From contig NZ_LR026975.1 in NCBI RefSeq assembly GCF_900603025.1, positions 3,782,001 through 3,846,000 of the forward strand: DNA of 64,000 bases, given 5' to 3'. The stretch comes from Mycolicibacterium hassiacum DSM 44199 (GTDB lineage Bacteria > Actinomycetota > Actinomycetes > Mycobacteriales > Mycobacteriaceae). This document shows, in pieces, positions 37,503-47,144 of the stretch. The notes beneath the pieces were generated by a model. The model did no database searches, was not told where the DNA came from, and saw nothing but the letters and a program-made list of their open reading frames with translations. Each line of letters opens with the position of its first letter. Within the stretch, counting starts at the first letter, position 1. Both the position numbers and the translations under genes were made by a program.

Positions 37503-38432
37503 CTAGAACTTCTTGGGCGCGAAGATTCTGGCCAGCAGCCGCGCCCCGATGTTGATGATCGCGATCAGCAGGATCAGCGTCAGCGCCGCACCCCACAGTC
37601 GATCGGTGGGAACGGGATTGGCGCCCGCGCCGGCCGAGGTCTGGTCGTACATCATCCCCGGCAGCGATCCCATGAAGCCGTCGAACATGTTGAAGTTGAT
37701 CGCCTGCGAGTAGCCGACCAGCACCAGCAGCGGGGCGGTCTCGCCCATCACCCGGGCCAGCGCCAGCATGATGCCGGTGATGATTCCCGGCAGCGCGGTC
37801 GGCAGCACAATGCGCACAATGGTTTTCCACTTCGGCACGCCCAGCGCGTAGCTGGCCTCGCGCAGGTCCATCGGCACGATGCGCAACATCTCCTCGGTGG
37901 CCCGCACGATGACCGGGATCATCAGCAGCACCAGCGACAGCGACACCGCCAGACCGGACCGCGGGAAACCCAGCGTGGCCACCCACAGCGCATAGATGAA
38001 CAGCGCGGCGACAATCGACGGCACGCCGGTGAGAATGTCGACCATGAAGGTCACCAGCTTGCCCAACCGGGTGCCGGCGCCGTACTCCACCAGGTAGATC
38101 GCGACGAAAACACCGATCGGGATGGAGATCACCGCGCACACCAGCCCCTGCAACAGGGTGCCGACGATGGCGTGGTAGGCGCCGCCGCCGGGCTGGAACG
38201 CCGTCATCCCGGCCTGCGAGTACCAGAACCAGTCCGCCGACGCGATCACCTTGATGCCCTTGGCGATCACCGAGTACAGCACCCACAGCAGCGGCACCAA
38301 CGCGATCAGCACCGAGAGGGTCACCAGCACGGCGGCGATGTGGTTGACCGCCCGCCGGCGCAGGCTGATCGGCTGGAACGTGGGGGCCTTGACCGGGCGG
38401 TCCAGCGCGGCCAGGGTGGTCGGGGCGCTCAC
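37503..38432 (-). CDS. pstA: Phosphate ABC transporter permease PstA
   Basis: A 309-residue six-helix permease: [60 protein letters not shown], the ATPase-coupling loop [20 protein letters not shown], and [17 protein letters not shown]. The GTG start overlaps the pstC stop by four bases (GTGA). Together with PstC it forms the membrane channel for phosphate delivered by PstS. Confidence 0.95.
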   Translation of the reverse strand: MSAPTTLAALDRPVKAPTFQPISLRRRAVNHIAAVLVTLSVLIALVPLLWVLYSVIAKGIKVIASADWFWYSQAGMTAFQPGGGAYHAIVGTLLQGLVCAVISIPIGVFVAIYLVEYGAGTRLGKLVTFMVDILTGVPSIVAALFIYALWVATLGFPRSGLAVSLSLVLLMIPVIVRATEEMLRIVPMDLREASYALGVPKWKTIVRIVLPTALPGIITGIMLALARVMGETAPLLVLVGYSQAINFNMFDGFMGSLPGMMYDQTSAGAGANPVPTDRLWGAALTLILLIAIINIGARLLARIFAPKKF

Positions 38433-39484
38433 TTGTCGGCCTTTCCGGCGACCACGGCGCGGGCCGCCGAGTTCACCACGAAGGTCAGGATGAACAACAC
38501 CAGCCCGGCCGCGATGTACGCACCCGCCTTGTACTGGTCGTTGAATTCGTTTGCGGCGGCGGCGATCTTGCTGGCGAAGGTGTAACCACCGTCGAACAGC
38601 GACCAGCCGAACGCCGACTGGGTGCCGCGCAGGATGATCAGCAGCGCGATGGTCTCCCCCAGCGCGCGGCCCAGGCCGAGCATCGCCCCGCTGATGTAGC
38701 CGGACAACCCGAACGGCAGCACCGTGGTACGCACCACCTCCCACTGGGTGGCGCCCAGTGCGAGTGCGGCCTCGATCTGGCCGCGCGGGGTCTGCGCGAA
38801 CACCTCGCGGGTCACCGCCGTGATGATCGGGAGGATCATGACCGCGAGCACGATGCCGGCGGTGAAGATGGTGCCGCCGCCGGCGACCGAGGCGGTGCCG
38901 GTTCGGAACAGGAAGATCCAGCCCAGGTTCTCGTTGAGCCACAACGCGATCGGCTTGAGCGCCGGTGCCAGCACGTACAGGCCCCACACGCCGTAGATGA
39001 TCGACGGAACGGCGGCCAGCAGATCGACCATGTACGCCAGTGGACCGGCGACCCGGCGCGGCGCGTACTGGGTCAGATAGATCGCGATGCCCAGCGCCAC
39101 CGGCATCGCCAGCACCAGCGCGAACACCGACACGAACACGGTGACCTGCAGCAGGTCGAGGATGCCGAAATGCATCGCCGAGGTGTCGGTGGTGATCCAG
39201 TTGCCGCCGTAGGTGAAGAAGTTCTCCTCGTTGCGGGCCAGTGCCGGAATCGCCCGCCACAGCAGGAACAACCCGATCGCGCAGATCAGCACGATGATCG
39301 ACACCCCGGCGCCGGTAGAGGCCAGCCGGAAGACCCGGTCACCCAGCCGCTCCTTGGCATTGCGCGACGGGTTGAGCGCTACCGGTGGCGGTTCGGGAAA
39401 CGGTTGCGCCAGCGCCGCACCGGAACCGGCTTCGGTCGGATCAGGGATTGGGTCAGGGATTGTCACTTCGAGCCTATCGGTCAT
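38429..39484 (-). CDS. pstC: Phosphate ABC transporter permease PstC
   Basis: A 351-residue permease with a polar, Pro-rich N-terminal extension ([16 protein letters not shown]), then [60 protein letters not shown], the coupling loop [20 protein letters not shown] and [16 protein letters not shown]. Second gene of the operon, 51 bp after pstS and overlapping pstA. Confidence 0.95.
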   Translation of the reverse strand: MTDRLEVTIPDPIPDPTEAGSGAALAQPFPEPPPVALNPSRNAKERLGDRVFRLASTGAGVSIIVLICAIGLFLLWRAIPALARNEENFFTYGGNWITTDTSAMHFGILDLLQVTVFVSVFALVLAMPVALGIAIYLTQYAPRRVAGPLAYMVDLLAAVPSIIYGVWGLYVLAPALKPIALWLNENLGWIFLFRTGTASVAGGGTIFTAGIVLAVMILPIITAVTREVFAQTPRGQIEAALALGATQWEVVRTTVLPFGLSGYISGAMLGLGRALGETIALLIILRGTQSAFGWSLFDGGYTFASKIAAAANEFNDQYKAGAYIAAGLVLFILTFVVNSAARAVVAGKADK

Positions 39485-39535
39485 CGGTCGTCCCGCTATC
39501 CATCCTCACCGTATTGCCGATCGTGCGCGGTGTAT

Positions 39536-40663
39536 CTAGGCAATTGCGTCGATGGACTTCAGCAACCGTTCCTTGAACCGGTCCGGCAGCGGTACGTAGC
39601 CGGCGGCCGACAGGTTGGCCTGGCCCTGGTTCGCGGCGACCGTGAGGAACGACTTGACCGCCGCGGCGGTGTCGGGGTCGTACCCCGCCGAACACACGAT
39701 CTCGTAGGTGGCCAGCACCAGCGGGTAGGTCCCGTGTTCCTTGGTCGCGTACAGCGAGTTCAGGTCCAACACCAGGTCGTTGCCCTCGCCGGCGAACGCG
39801 GCCTGATCGATCGCGTTGCCCACGGACTCGTCGGTGAGCGCCACCGGGCCCGCGCCGCTGTCGATCCGCGCGTAGGGCACCCCGCCCTGGTCGGCGAAGC
39901 CCTTCTCCACGTATCCGATCGCGCCGGCGGTGGACTGCACGGCCTGCACCACCCCGGCCGACTTGGGTGCACCCTCACCGGCGCCGCCCTGGAACTCGCT
40001 GCCGTCGCCCCTGGTCCAGGCCTGCGGGGCGGCCGCGGACAGGTACTTCTGGAAGTTGTCGGTGGTCCCGGAGGAATCCGAGCGGTAGATCGGGGTGATC
40101 TTGATGTCGGGCAGCTCGGTGCCGGGATTGACCGCGGCGATCGCCGGGTCGTTCCAGGTGGTGATCCGGCCGGAGAAGATGCGGGCCAACAGTTCGGGGG
40201 TGAGGACCAGGTCGTCGACGCCCTCGAGGTTGTAGACCAGCGCGACCGGGCCGAACACCAGCGGCAGGTTCCAGGCCGGGTTACCGCCGCAGCGCTGCGC
40301 GGCCGCGGCGACCTGCGCACCGCTCAGCGGCGAGTCCGAGCCGGCGATGTCGACCTGGTTGCTGACGAACTGGTCCCGGCCAGCACCCGAACCGGTCGGG
40401 TTGTAGGACAGGTTCTTGTTCGGGCAGACCTGTCGCCATACCCGGTTGAACTCCGCGATCGCGTTCTGCTGGGCCGTTGAGCCCTCGGCGGTGAGCGAGT
40501 TCTTGCCGGCACAGGCGGCCGGATCGGCGGCGCCGGCCGCGGTGGTCGCGCCGGGGACGTTGTCGCTGCCGCATGCCGACAGGGTCAGAGCGACGAGCGC
40601 GGACATGGCGGCGAACACCGCCCGTGACCTGCCCGCGTCCGGGTTGCTGCTGTTGCGCCTCAC
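39536..40663 (-). CDS. pstS: Phosphate-binding lipoprotein PstS
   Basis: About 375 residues. A signal peptide with a lipobox (LTLSAC) is followed by the PstS fold: LTAEGSTAQQNAIAEFNRVW, LSYNPTGSGAGRDQFVSNQV, DIAGSDSPLSGAQV, YRSDSSGTTDNFQKYLSAAA, GIGYVEKG-like AIGYVEKGFADQ. The Ser/Asp/Arg phosphate-binding residues are in the SGAGRDQF, GSDSPL and SDSSGTTD loops. GTG at 40663 is preferred; GTG at 40672 would add three residues. A Pho box lies about 75 bp upstream, so the operon is phosphate-starvation inducible. Confidence 0.94.
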   Translation of the reverse strand: MRRNSSNPDAGRSRAVFAAMSALVALTLSACGSDNVPGATTAAGAADPAACAGKNSLTAEGSTAQQNAIAEFNRVWRQVCPNKNLSYNPTGSGAGRDQFVSNQVDIAGSDSPLSGAQVAAAAQRCGGNPAWNLPLVFGPVALVYNLEGVDDLVLTPELLARIFSGRITTWNDPAIAAVNPGTELPDIKITPIYRSDSSGTTDNFQKYLSAAAPQAWTRGDGSEFQGGAGEGAPKSAGVVQAVQSTAGAIGYVEKGFADQGGVPYARIDSGAGPVALTDESVGNAIDQAAFAGEGNDLVLDLNSLYATKEHGTYPLVLATYEIVCSAGYDPDTAAAVKSFLTVAANQGQANLSAAGYVPLPDRFKERLLKSIDAIA

Positions 40664-40739
40664 GTAACCCACTTTCGCGTTGACGGCCGAAATCCCTTCG
40701 GCAACGTATGCGGCGGTGGTGGCCGGTTTTCGGATGGCA

Positions 40740-40757
40740 GGTAAACGGACGGTGAAC
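40740..40757 (-). promoter_or_regulatory. Pho box upstream of pstS
   Basis: Read on the minus strand, GTTCACC and GTTTACC repeat with an 11-bp period (GTTCACCGTCCGTTTACC), matching the phoU box in sequence and spacing. It lies about 77 bp before the pstS GTG. This fits RegX3-type activation of pstSCAB under low phosphate. Confidence 0.75.
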
Positions 40758-40770
40758 AGCTGCGGTTGAG

Positions 40771-42482
<1,712 letters not shown>

Positions 42483-42576
42483 CTGGCCCTCCAGCAGCCG
42501 TCGGGACCTCGCCTTGACAACGCTGTCGGACGGTGACTTCCCAGTTTCTTGTCTGACATACAGCCGTTACCCGGCC

Positions 42577-42590
42577 GTTAGACATCTAAC
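42577..42590. promoter_or_regulatory. Inverted repeat between glnR and lmeA
   Basis: GTTAGACATCTAAC has exact 6-bp arms and a 2-bp centre. It lies about 95 bp upstream of glnR and 70 bp upstream of lmeA. The regulator is not known. Confidence 0.4.
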
Positions 42591-42659
42591 GATAGCGCGC
42601 GGACCCCCGATCATCTGCACGAAGCCGGAACCGGGGACCGGGTAGGCAACAATGTCCGG

Positions 42660-43454
42660 GTGCGAAAGCTGCTGATCGGGGCGCTGGCGACGGTCGCCGC
42701 GGTGGTGGTCGCGGCGGTGGGGACCGATTTCGGTGCGGCCATCTACGCCGAATACCGGCTGGCCAGGAGCCTGCGGACGGCGGCGCACCTGGAGTGGGAC
42801 CCGTCGGCGGCGATTCTGGGTTTTCCGTTCCTCACGCAGGCCGCCGACCACCGGTACGACGAGGTGGAACTGCGCGCCTACGGCGTGAACCACCCGGAGG
42901 TCGGCAAGGTGTCGCTGGAGGCGACCCTGCACGACATCGACCTCGGCGACTCGTGGCTGATCGAGCCGGACACGGTGCTCGCGGTCGGCAAGGCGGAAAG
43001 CCGCATCATCATCGACTCCACCCACATCGGCCGGTACATGGGCATCCCCGACCTGCTGGTGGAGGCCCCGACCCGGGAGAGCAACGACGCCACCGGCGGC
43101 ACCACCGAATCGGGGATCTCCAGCCCGCAGGGGGTGGTGCTCACCGGCACCCCGACCGCGGCCGGGTTCGACAAGCGGGTCAGCATCGCCGTCGACCTCA
43201 CGCTCACCGGCCCCGATCAGACCACGCTGGTGGTGACCCCGACCGAGGTGCTCACCGGCCCCGGCACCGCCGACGAACCGGTTCCCGAGGACAAGAAGGC
43301 CGAGGTCCTGGCGGCGTTCGCCACCCGCTTGCCCGGCCAGAAGCTGCCGTTCGGGCTGGCGCCGACGGCGCGCGGCGCCCGCGGGTCCGACATCATCATC
43401 GAAGGCATCGCCGAGGACATAACCATCGAGCTGAATCGGTTCAATCTGTCATGA
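42660..43454 (+). CDS. lmeA: LmeA-like DUF2993 protein (lipomannan elongation)
   Basis: 264 residues with an N-terminal membrane anchor or signal (LIGALATVAAVVVAAVGTDF) and a DUF2993 beta-rich domain (WDPSAAILGFPFLTQAADHR, VELRAYGVNHPEVGKVSLEA, GIPDLLVEAPTRE, LTGPDQTTLVVTPTEV, PFGLAPTARGARGSDIIIEG). It matches mycobacterial LmeA, a lipid-binding periplasmic protein needed for full-length lipomannan, encoded beside glnR. An AACAAT hexamer 6 nt before the GTG suggests a leaderless transcript. Its stop overlaps a short duplicated start region ahead of thiX. Confidence 0.85.
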   Translation: MRKLLIGALATVAAVVVAAVGTDFGAAIYAEYRLARSLRTAAHLEWDPSAAILGFPFLTQAADHRYDEVELRAYGVNHPEVGKVSLEATLHDIDLGDSWLIEPDTVLAVGKAESRIIIDSTHIGRYMGIPDLLVEAPTRESNDATGGTTESGISSPQGVVLTGTPTAAGFDKRVSIAVDLTLTGPDQTTLVVTPTEVLTGPGTADEPVPEDKKAEVLAAFATRLPGQKLPFGLAPTARGARGSDIIIEGIAEDITIELNRFNLS

Positions 43455-43485
43455 ACTCGTCCTGGCTGTCATGAACTCGTCCTGG
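43447..43485 (+). repeat. Tandem 20-bp duplication at the lmeA/thiX junction
   Basis: TGTCATGAACTCGTCCTGG occurs at 43447-43465 and again at 43467-43485, one base apart. The first copy's ATG (43451) overlaps the lmeA stop and encodes only MNSSWLS before a TGA. That TGA overlaps the second copy's ATG (43471), the real thiX start. The duplication thus creates a seven-codon mini-ORF that couples the two genes. Confidence 0.85.
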
Positions 43486-43893
43486 AGCGCCGCGATCGCC
43501 GTCCTCATCGTGGCGGTGGGGCTCACCCTGGCCATCGGGCGGCTGCTGCGGGTGCGGGCCGGGCTGCTGCGCGGCGCCGAGGCGGCGCAGAACGTGGACA
43601 CCAGCGACCTGGGCCTGTCGACCACCGGGCCGACCATCGTCCGGTTCACCGCGCCCTGGTGCGGCCCTTGTGCGGCGGTGCGCCGGGTGGTCACCGAGGT
43701 CTGCGCCGAACTGGGCGGGGTGGCCCAGCTGGAGATCGACATCGAAGCCAAACCCGAACTGGTACGACGGTTTTCGGTACTGTCCCTGCCGACGACGCTC
43801 GTTTTCGACGCCGCCGGCAAGCCCCGGTTCCGCACCCACGGGGTGCCGAAGGCCGCCGAGCTGAAGGCGGCGGTGGGACCGCTGTTGGCCTGA
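43471..43893 (+). CDS. thiX: Membrane-anchored thioredoxin-like protein ThiX
   Basis: 140 residues: an N-terminal membrane helix (SAAIAVLIVAVGLTLAIGRL) and a thioredoxin fold with the WCGPC active site in VRFTAPWCGPCAAVRRV, then IDIEAKPELVRRFSVLSLPT with the cis-Pro, and TLVFDAAGKPRFRTHG. Orientation in the membrane is not certain. In mycobacteria this gene lies between lmeA and the cysteine-regulated sulfurtransferase operon, as here. The true start is the second copy of a duplicated 20-bp segment. Confidence 0.88.
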   Translation: MNSSWSAAIAVLIVAVGLTLAIGRLLRVRAGLLRGAEAAQNVDTSDLGLSTTGPTIVRFTAPWCGPCAAVRRVVTEVCAELGGVAQLEIDIEAKPELVRRFSVLSLPTTLVFDAAGKPRFRTHGVPKAAELKAAVGPLLA

Positions 43894-43909
43894 TCCAGGC
43901 CCTATTGGG

Positions 43910-43921
43910 TAAGCTGTCGGC
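43910..43921 (+). promoter_or_regulatory. Leaderless promoter of the polycysteine leader
   Basis: TAAGCT at 43910-43915 is 6 nt before the GTG at 43922, which matches transcription starting at that codon. It lies just after the thiX stop, giving the sulfur operon its own promoter. Confidence 0.65.
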
Positions 43922-44017
43922 GTGTCCACCCGCCTTGAGCCGATGCTCACGAAGCGCCGCGCAGTCGATCTGTGCCGCGTTGCGGGTTCCTGCTGTTGTT
44001 GTTGCTGTAGCTGCTGA
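43922..44017 (+). CDS. Polycysteine leader peptide (cysteine-responsive attenuator)
   Basis: A 31-codon leaderless frame starting GTG and reading VSTRLEPMLTKRRAVDLCR, then VAGSCCCCCCSC and a stop. Eight of the last 14 residues are Cys, six in a row. Mycobacterial leaderless polycysteine ORFs ahead of sulfur genes are established cysteine-responsive attenuators: ribosome progress through the Cys codons reports the Cys-tRNA supply to the downstream operon. The location, 96 nt before DUF4395-cysA2-sseC2, is exactly that context. Which alternative RNA folds are used cannot be decided by eye. Confidence 0.9.
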   Translation: MSTRLEPMLTKRRAVDLCRVAGSCCCCCCSC

Positions 44018-44113
44018 GTAGCCGCGCCGTCGCGTCGCGCTCAGGAGATTCGGAAATCGGGTCCGAGGTCTCCATCCAGCCCAGCCCAAGTCGAACAACG
44101 CAGGAGCACATCC

Positions 44114-44614
44114 ATGTCGAACCCCATCAACACCCCCGCCGCAACCAAGACCACACCGGGGCAGGTGGACGTCCGCGGTCCGCGGTTCACCGCCTGGGTC
44201 ACCTCCGGGGTGCTGGCGGGGGTCCTGCTGGCGTCGGCGATCAGTTCCGCCCTGGCGGCGGTGCTGCTGGGCCTGCAGGCGGCGGTGTTCGCGGTCGGCG
44301 CCTGGGGCGGGCCGCGGCGCCACCCCTACGGGTGGGTGTTCCGCCGGTTGGTGAGTCCGCGACTCGGCCCGGTCACCGCCACCGAACCGGTGCCACCGTT
44401 GAAGTTCGCCCAGCTGGTGGGCCTGGTCTTCGCGGTGGTCGGCACGGCCGGGTTCGCGGCGGGCATCCCCGGGCTCGGCCTTGCCGCGACCGGTCTGGCA
44501 CTGGTGGCGGCATTGCTCAACGCGGCCTTCGGCATCTGCCTGGGCTGTCAGCTCTATCCGTTGGTCGCGCGGTTACGTCCCGGCGTTTCCGCGGACCCGC
44601 TAGTCGCCAGTTAA
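44114..44614 (+). CDS. DUF4395 membrane protein of the sulfur operon
   Basis: 166 residues with four hydrophobic segments (WVTSGVLAGVLLASAISSAL, VLLGLQAAVFAVGAWGG, LVGLVFAVVGTAGFAAGIPG, TGLALVAALLNAAFGICLGC). The GICLGCQLYPL motif ends the last helix and keeps a CxxC pair typical of DUF4395. An AGGAG ribosome site lies 7 nt before the ATG. First structural gene after the polycysteine leader and just upstream of cysA2, so it may move or handle a sulfur compound; its role is unproven. Confidence 0.85.
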   Translation: MSNPINTPAATKTTPGQVDVRGPRFTAWVTSGVLAGVLLASAISSALAAVLLGLQAAVFAVGAWGGPRRHPYGWVFRRLVSPRLGPVTATEPVPPLKFAQLVGLVFAVVGTAGFAAGIPGLGLAATGLALVAALLNAAFGICLGCQLYPLVARLRPGVSADPLVAS

Positions 44615-44649
44615 CCCTCGATCACCAAGTAAGCGAAAGGATTTCATCG

Positions 44650-45483
44650 ATGGCACGCTCCGATGTCCTGGTCTCAGCGGACTGGGCCGAGAGCAATCTC
44701 AATGCCCCCAACACGGTTTTCGTCGAGGTCGACGAGGACACCTCGGCCTACGACAACGGGCACATTCCCGGCGCTGTCAAGCTGGACTGGAAGAAGGACC
44801 TGCAAGATCCGGTGCGCCGCGATTTCGTTGACCAGCAGCAGTTCTCGAAGCTGCTCTCCGAACGCGGCATCTCCAACGACGACACCGTGATCCTCTACGG
44901 CGGCAACAACAACTGGTTCGCCGCCTACGCCTACTGGTACTTCAAGTACTACGGCCACCAGAACGTCAAGCTGCTCGACGGTGGCCGCAAGAAGTGGGAA
45001 CTCGACGGGCGCCCGCTCAGCAAGGATGTGCCGAACCGCCCCGCCACCACCTACGTCGCCAAGGATCCCGACAACAGCATCCGGGCGTTCCGCGACGAAG
45101 TGATCGACGCGATCGGCAAGAAGAACCTGGTCGACGTGCGCTCCCCCGACGAGTTCTCCGGCAAGATCCTCGCCCCGGCCCACCTGCCGCAGGAGCAGAG
45201 CCAGCGTCCCGGCCACATCCCCGGCGCGATCAACGTGCCGTGGAGCAAGGCCGCCAACGAGGACGGCACCTTCAAGTCCAATGAGGAGCTGGAGAAGATC
45301 TACTCCGAGGCGGGCCTGGACGGCAACAAGGAGACCATCGCTTACTGCCGCATCGGTGAGCGCTCGTCGCACACCTGGTTCGTGCTGCAGGAGCTGTTGG
45401 GACACAAGAACGTCAAGAACTACGACGGTAGTTGGACGGAATACGGCTCCCTGGTGGGGGCCCCGATCGAGTTGGGAAGTTGA
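44650..45483 (+). CDS. cysA2: Thiosulfate sulfurtransferase (rhodanese) CysA2-like
   Basis: A 277-residue tandem-rhodanese protein: inactive N-terminal domain (VSADWAESNLNAPNTVFVEV, DEDTSAYDNGHIPGAVKLDW) and catalytic C-terminal domain with Cys233 in ETIAYCRIGERSSHTWF. The C-terminal motif GHKNVKNYDGSWTEYGSL is characteristic. It transfers sulfane sulfur, for example from thiosulfate to a thiol. A GAAAGG ribosome site precedes the ATG at 44650. It belongs to the cysteine-attenuated operon and is followed after 2 bp by sseC2. Confidence 0.93.
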   Translation: MARSDVLVSADWAESNLNAPNTVFVEVDEDTSAYDNGHIPGAVKLDWKKDLQDPVRRDFVDQQQFSKLLSERGISNDDTVILYGGNNNWFAAYAYWYFKYYGHQNVKLLDGGRKKWELDGRPLSKDVPNRPATTYVAKDPDNSIRAFRDEVIDAIGKKNLVDVRSPDEFSGKILAPAHLPQEQSQRPGHIPGAINVPWSKAANEDGTFKSNEELEKIYSEAGLDGNKETIAYCRIGERSSHTWFVLQELLGHKNVKNYDGSWTEYGSLVGAPIELGS

Positions 45484-45485
45484 TT

Positions 45486-45788
45486 ATGTGCTCTGCGCCT
45501 AAGCAAGGACTGACGTTGCCCGCCAGCGTCGACCTGGAGAAGGAGACGGTCATCACCGGCCGGGTCATCGACAGCTCGGGCCAGGCCGTCGGCGGTGCGT
45601 TCGTGCGCCTGCTGGACGAGTCGGACGAGTTCACCGCCGAGGTGGTCGCCTCGGCCACCGGTGACTTCCGGTTCTTCGCCGCTCCGGGCACCTGGAAGGT
45701 GCGCGCGCTGTCGAAGGTCGGCAACGGCGATGCCGTGGTCGCCCCGACCGGTGCGGGCATCCACGAGGTCGACGTCAAGGTCGCCTAG
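45486..45788 (+). CDS. sseC2: SseC2-like DUF1416 protein
   Basis: A 100-residue DUF1416 protein beginning MCSAPKQGLTLPASVDLEKE, followed by a beta-sandwich-like VITGRVIDSSGQAVGGAFVR and FRFFAAPGTWKVRALSKVG (carboxypeptidase-regulatory-like pattern). The Cys at position 2 is conserved in the family. It always accompanies the rhodanese gene in mycobacteria and is thought to be involved in sulfur metabolism; its biochemical role is unknown. It starts 2 bp after the cysA2 stop. A strong hairpin follows its end. Confidence 0.9.
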   Translation: MCSAPKQGLTLPASVDLEKETVITGRVIDSSGQAVGGAFVRLLDESDEFTAEVVASATGDFRFFAAPGTWKVRALSKVGNGDAVVAPTGAGIHEVDVKVA

Positions 45789-45802
45789 TCAGCACCTCTG
45801 TC

Positions 45803-45837
45803 AGAAGGCCGGTCTCGCGCCGCGGGGCCGGCCTTCT
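45803..45837 (+). terminator. Terminator hairpin after sseC2
   Basis: AGAAGGCCGG (45803-45812) and CCGGCCTTCT (45828-45837) form an exact 10-bp stem with a 15-nt loop, starting 14 bp after the sseC2 stop. There is no T-run, as is common in mycobacteria. Confidence 0.65.
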
Positions 45838-45854
45838 GCTGTCCGGGCCCCAGG

Positions 45855-45939
45855 CGGCTCCGCCACTTCTGTCCGTGGTCGGCTCCGCCACTTCTGCCCG
45901 TGGTCGGCTCCGCCACTTCTGCCCGTGGTCGGCTCCGCC
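45855..45939. repeat. Intergenic 25-bp tandem repeat, 3.4 copies
   Basis: Units starting at 45855, 45880 and 45905 are CGGCTCCGCC followed by ACTTCTGCCCGTGGT; the first differs by one base. A 10-bp partial copy follows at 45930. It lies between the sseC2 terminator and the small membrane-protein gene. The period is not a multiple of three, which fits a non-coding minisatellite likely to vary between strains. Confidence 0.9.
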
Positions 45940-45971
45940 GACGTGAGCGGCGTCACCCACCCATCGCCGAC

Positions 45972-45984
45972 TAGACTTGTCGCC
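45972..45984 (+). promoter_or_regulatory. Leaderless promoter of the small membrane protein
   Basis: TAGACT at 45972-45977 is 7 nt before the GTG at 45985. No ribosome site is present. Confidence 0.55.
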
Positions 45985-46083
45985 GTGGTCCTGTTCTTCG
46001 AGATTCTGCTGGTCGCCGCCGTGGTGGTGATCACCTGGTTCGCGCTGTACACGCTGTACCGGTTGATCACCGACGAGTCGTGA
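45985..46083 (+). CDS. 32-residue single-helix membrane protein
   Basis: A tiny protein, [15 protein letters not shown] then [17 protein letters not shown]: one membrane helix with a charged C terminus. It is called because a leaderless promoter precedes the GTG, the composition is plainly membrane-like, and its stop overlaps the start of the nitrobindin-like gene (GTGA), giving a coupled two-gene unit. No family is recognised. It may anchor or regulate a partner in the membrane. Confidence 0.65.
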   Translation: MVLFFEILLVAAVVVITWFALYTLYRLITDES

Positions 46084-46709
46084 CCTCCGGCGACGAGGCA
46101 ATCGCCGCCGCGGCTGAACGCGCCAAGGTGACCGCGGCGCGCAACATTCCGGCCTTCGACGACCTTCCGGCGCCCGCCGACACCGCGAATCTGCGGCAGG
46201 GCGCGAACTTCAACGACGCTCTGCTGGCGCTGCTGCCGCTGGTCGGCGTGTGGCGCGGTGAGGGCGAAGGTCGCGACGCCGGCGGGGACTACCGGTTCGG
46301 TCAGCAGATCGTGGTCAGCCACGACGGCGGTGACTACCTGATCTGGGAAGCCCGCTCCTGGCGGCTCACCGAATCGGGCGACTACGGGGGCCACGCGCTG
46401 CGCGAGTCGGGGTTCTGGCGGTTCGTCCACGATCCGGCCGACCCGTCGGAATCGCAGGCGATCGAGCTGATGCTGGCGCATTCGGCCGGCTACGTGGAGT
46501 TGTTCTACGGCCGGCCGCGCACCCAGACCTCGTGGGAGCTGGCCACCGACGCGCTGGCGCGCAGCAAGTCCGGCTCACTGGTCGGCGGTGCCCGCCGCCT
46601 CTACGGCATCGTCGAGGGCGGCGACCTGGCCTATGTCGAGGAACGCGTGGACGCCGACGGCAGGCTGGTACCGCACATCTCGGCACGGCTGTCGAGGTAC
46701 GTGGGTTGA
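46080..46709 (+). CDS. Nitrobindin-like FABP-fold heme protein
   Basis: 209 residues of the nitrobindin (THAP4-like, DUF1794) family: [20 protein letters not shown] with the GxWxGxG motif, [54 protein letters not shown], and the C-terminal [12 protein letters not shown]. The His there is the expected proximal heme ligand. Family members bind ferric heme and can react with nitric oxide or peroxynitrite. It overlaps the 32-residue membrane protein at its start and the lipoprotein gene by one base at its end. Confidence 0.85.
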   Translation: MTSGDEAIAAAAERAKVTAARNIPAFDDLPAPADTANLRQGANFNDALLALLPLVGVWRGEGEGRDAGGDYRFGQQIVVSHDGGDYLIWEARSWRLTESGDYGGHALRESGFWRFVHDPADPSESQAIELMLAHSAGYVELFYGRPRTQTSWELATDALARSKSGSLVGGARRLYGIVEGGDLAYVEERVDADGRLVPHISARLSRYVG

Positions 46710-46972
46710 TGCGCGCACGGTGGGCGTCGGCGGGCGCGCTGGCCCTGGCCGTGGCGCTGCTGTCCGGCTGCGGCTCCACGCCCGAGCCGACCCCACAGCC
46801 GTCCGACGAGCCCACCCCCACCCAGCACGGTTCGTACGCACAGTGCCTGCGTGAACACGGGGTTCCCGCTCCGGCCGGGCCGGTCACCGGACCACCGCCG
46901 GGCGTCGCCCCGGAGACCTGGAAGCAGGCCATGGCCGACTGCGCCTCCCTGGCGCCCGGGCCGGTCGAGTAG
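46709..46972 (+). CDS. Small proline-rich lipoprotein
   Basis: 87 residues starting [20 protein letters not shown] with a lipobox LLSGC; the mature protein begins CGSTPEPTPQPSDEPTPTQ, a Pro/Thr-rich spacer, followed by a short domain with two cysteines (SYAQCLREHGVPAP and MADCASLAPGP). The YAQCLREHGVP pattern is common in actinobacterial secreted proteins. The ATG overlaps the preceding stop by one base, so it is co-translated. Function unknown. Confidence 0.8.
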   Translation: MRARWASAGALALAVALLSGCGSTPEPTPQPSDEPTPTQHGSYAQCLREHGVPAPAGPVTGPPPGVAPETWKQAMADCASLAPGPVE

Positions 46973-47020
46973 GCCCCGGGTTCCCGAACAGCCCCATTCG
47001 CATTCCCCCGGACATGGAGC

Positions 47021-47144
47021 GGCCCCCGAGCCGTAGTTCCTGGTTGGACAAGACCGAGGGGCTCGGGGGCCGGGTGGCTGCGGGGGATTCGCCGGCGCGC
47101 GCAGGCGGAGGACCGTCCCCTGGCGCTGCTAGCTCGCAGCCACC
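47021..47144 (-). ncRNA. Candidate structured RNA downstream of pabC
   Basis: Two adjacent exact inverted repeats fill this stretch: GGTGGCTGCG/CGCAGCCACC (47073-47082 with 47135-47144, 10 bp) and GGCCCCCGAGCC/GGCTCGGGGGCC (47021-47032 with 47060-47071, 12 bp, 27-nt loop). They would form two stacked helices with one base between. Just upstream on the minus strand is an AAGGAGG ribosome-site-like sequence (around 47183) and a short frame from TTG 47168 (LIDSWTCEVAAS). It could be a 3' regulatory element or terminator of pabC, a leader, or a small RNA. The minus strand is chosen only because pabC ends here. Confidence 0.45.
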
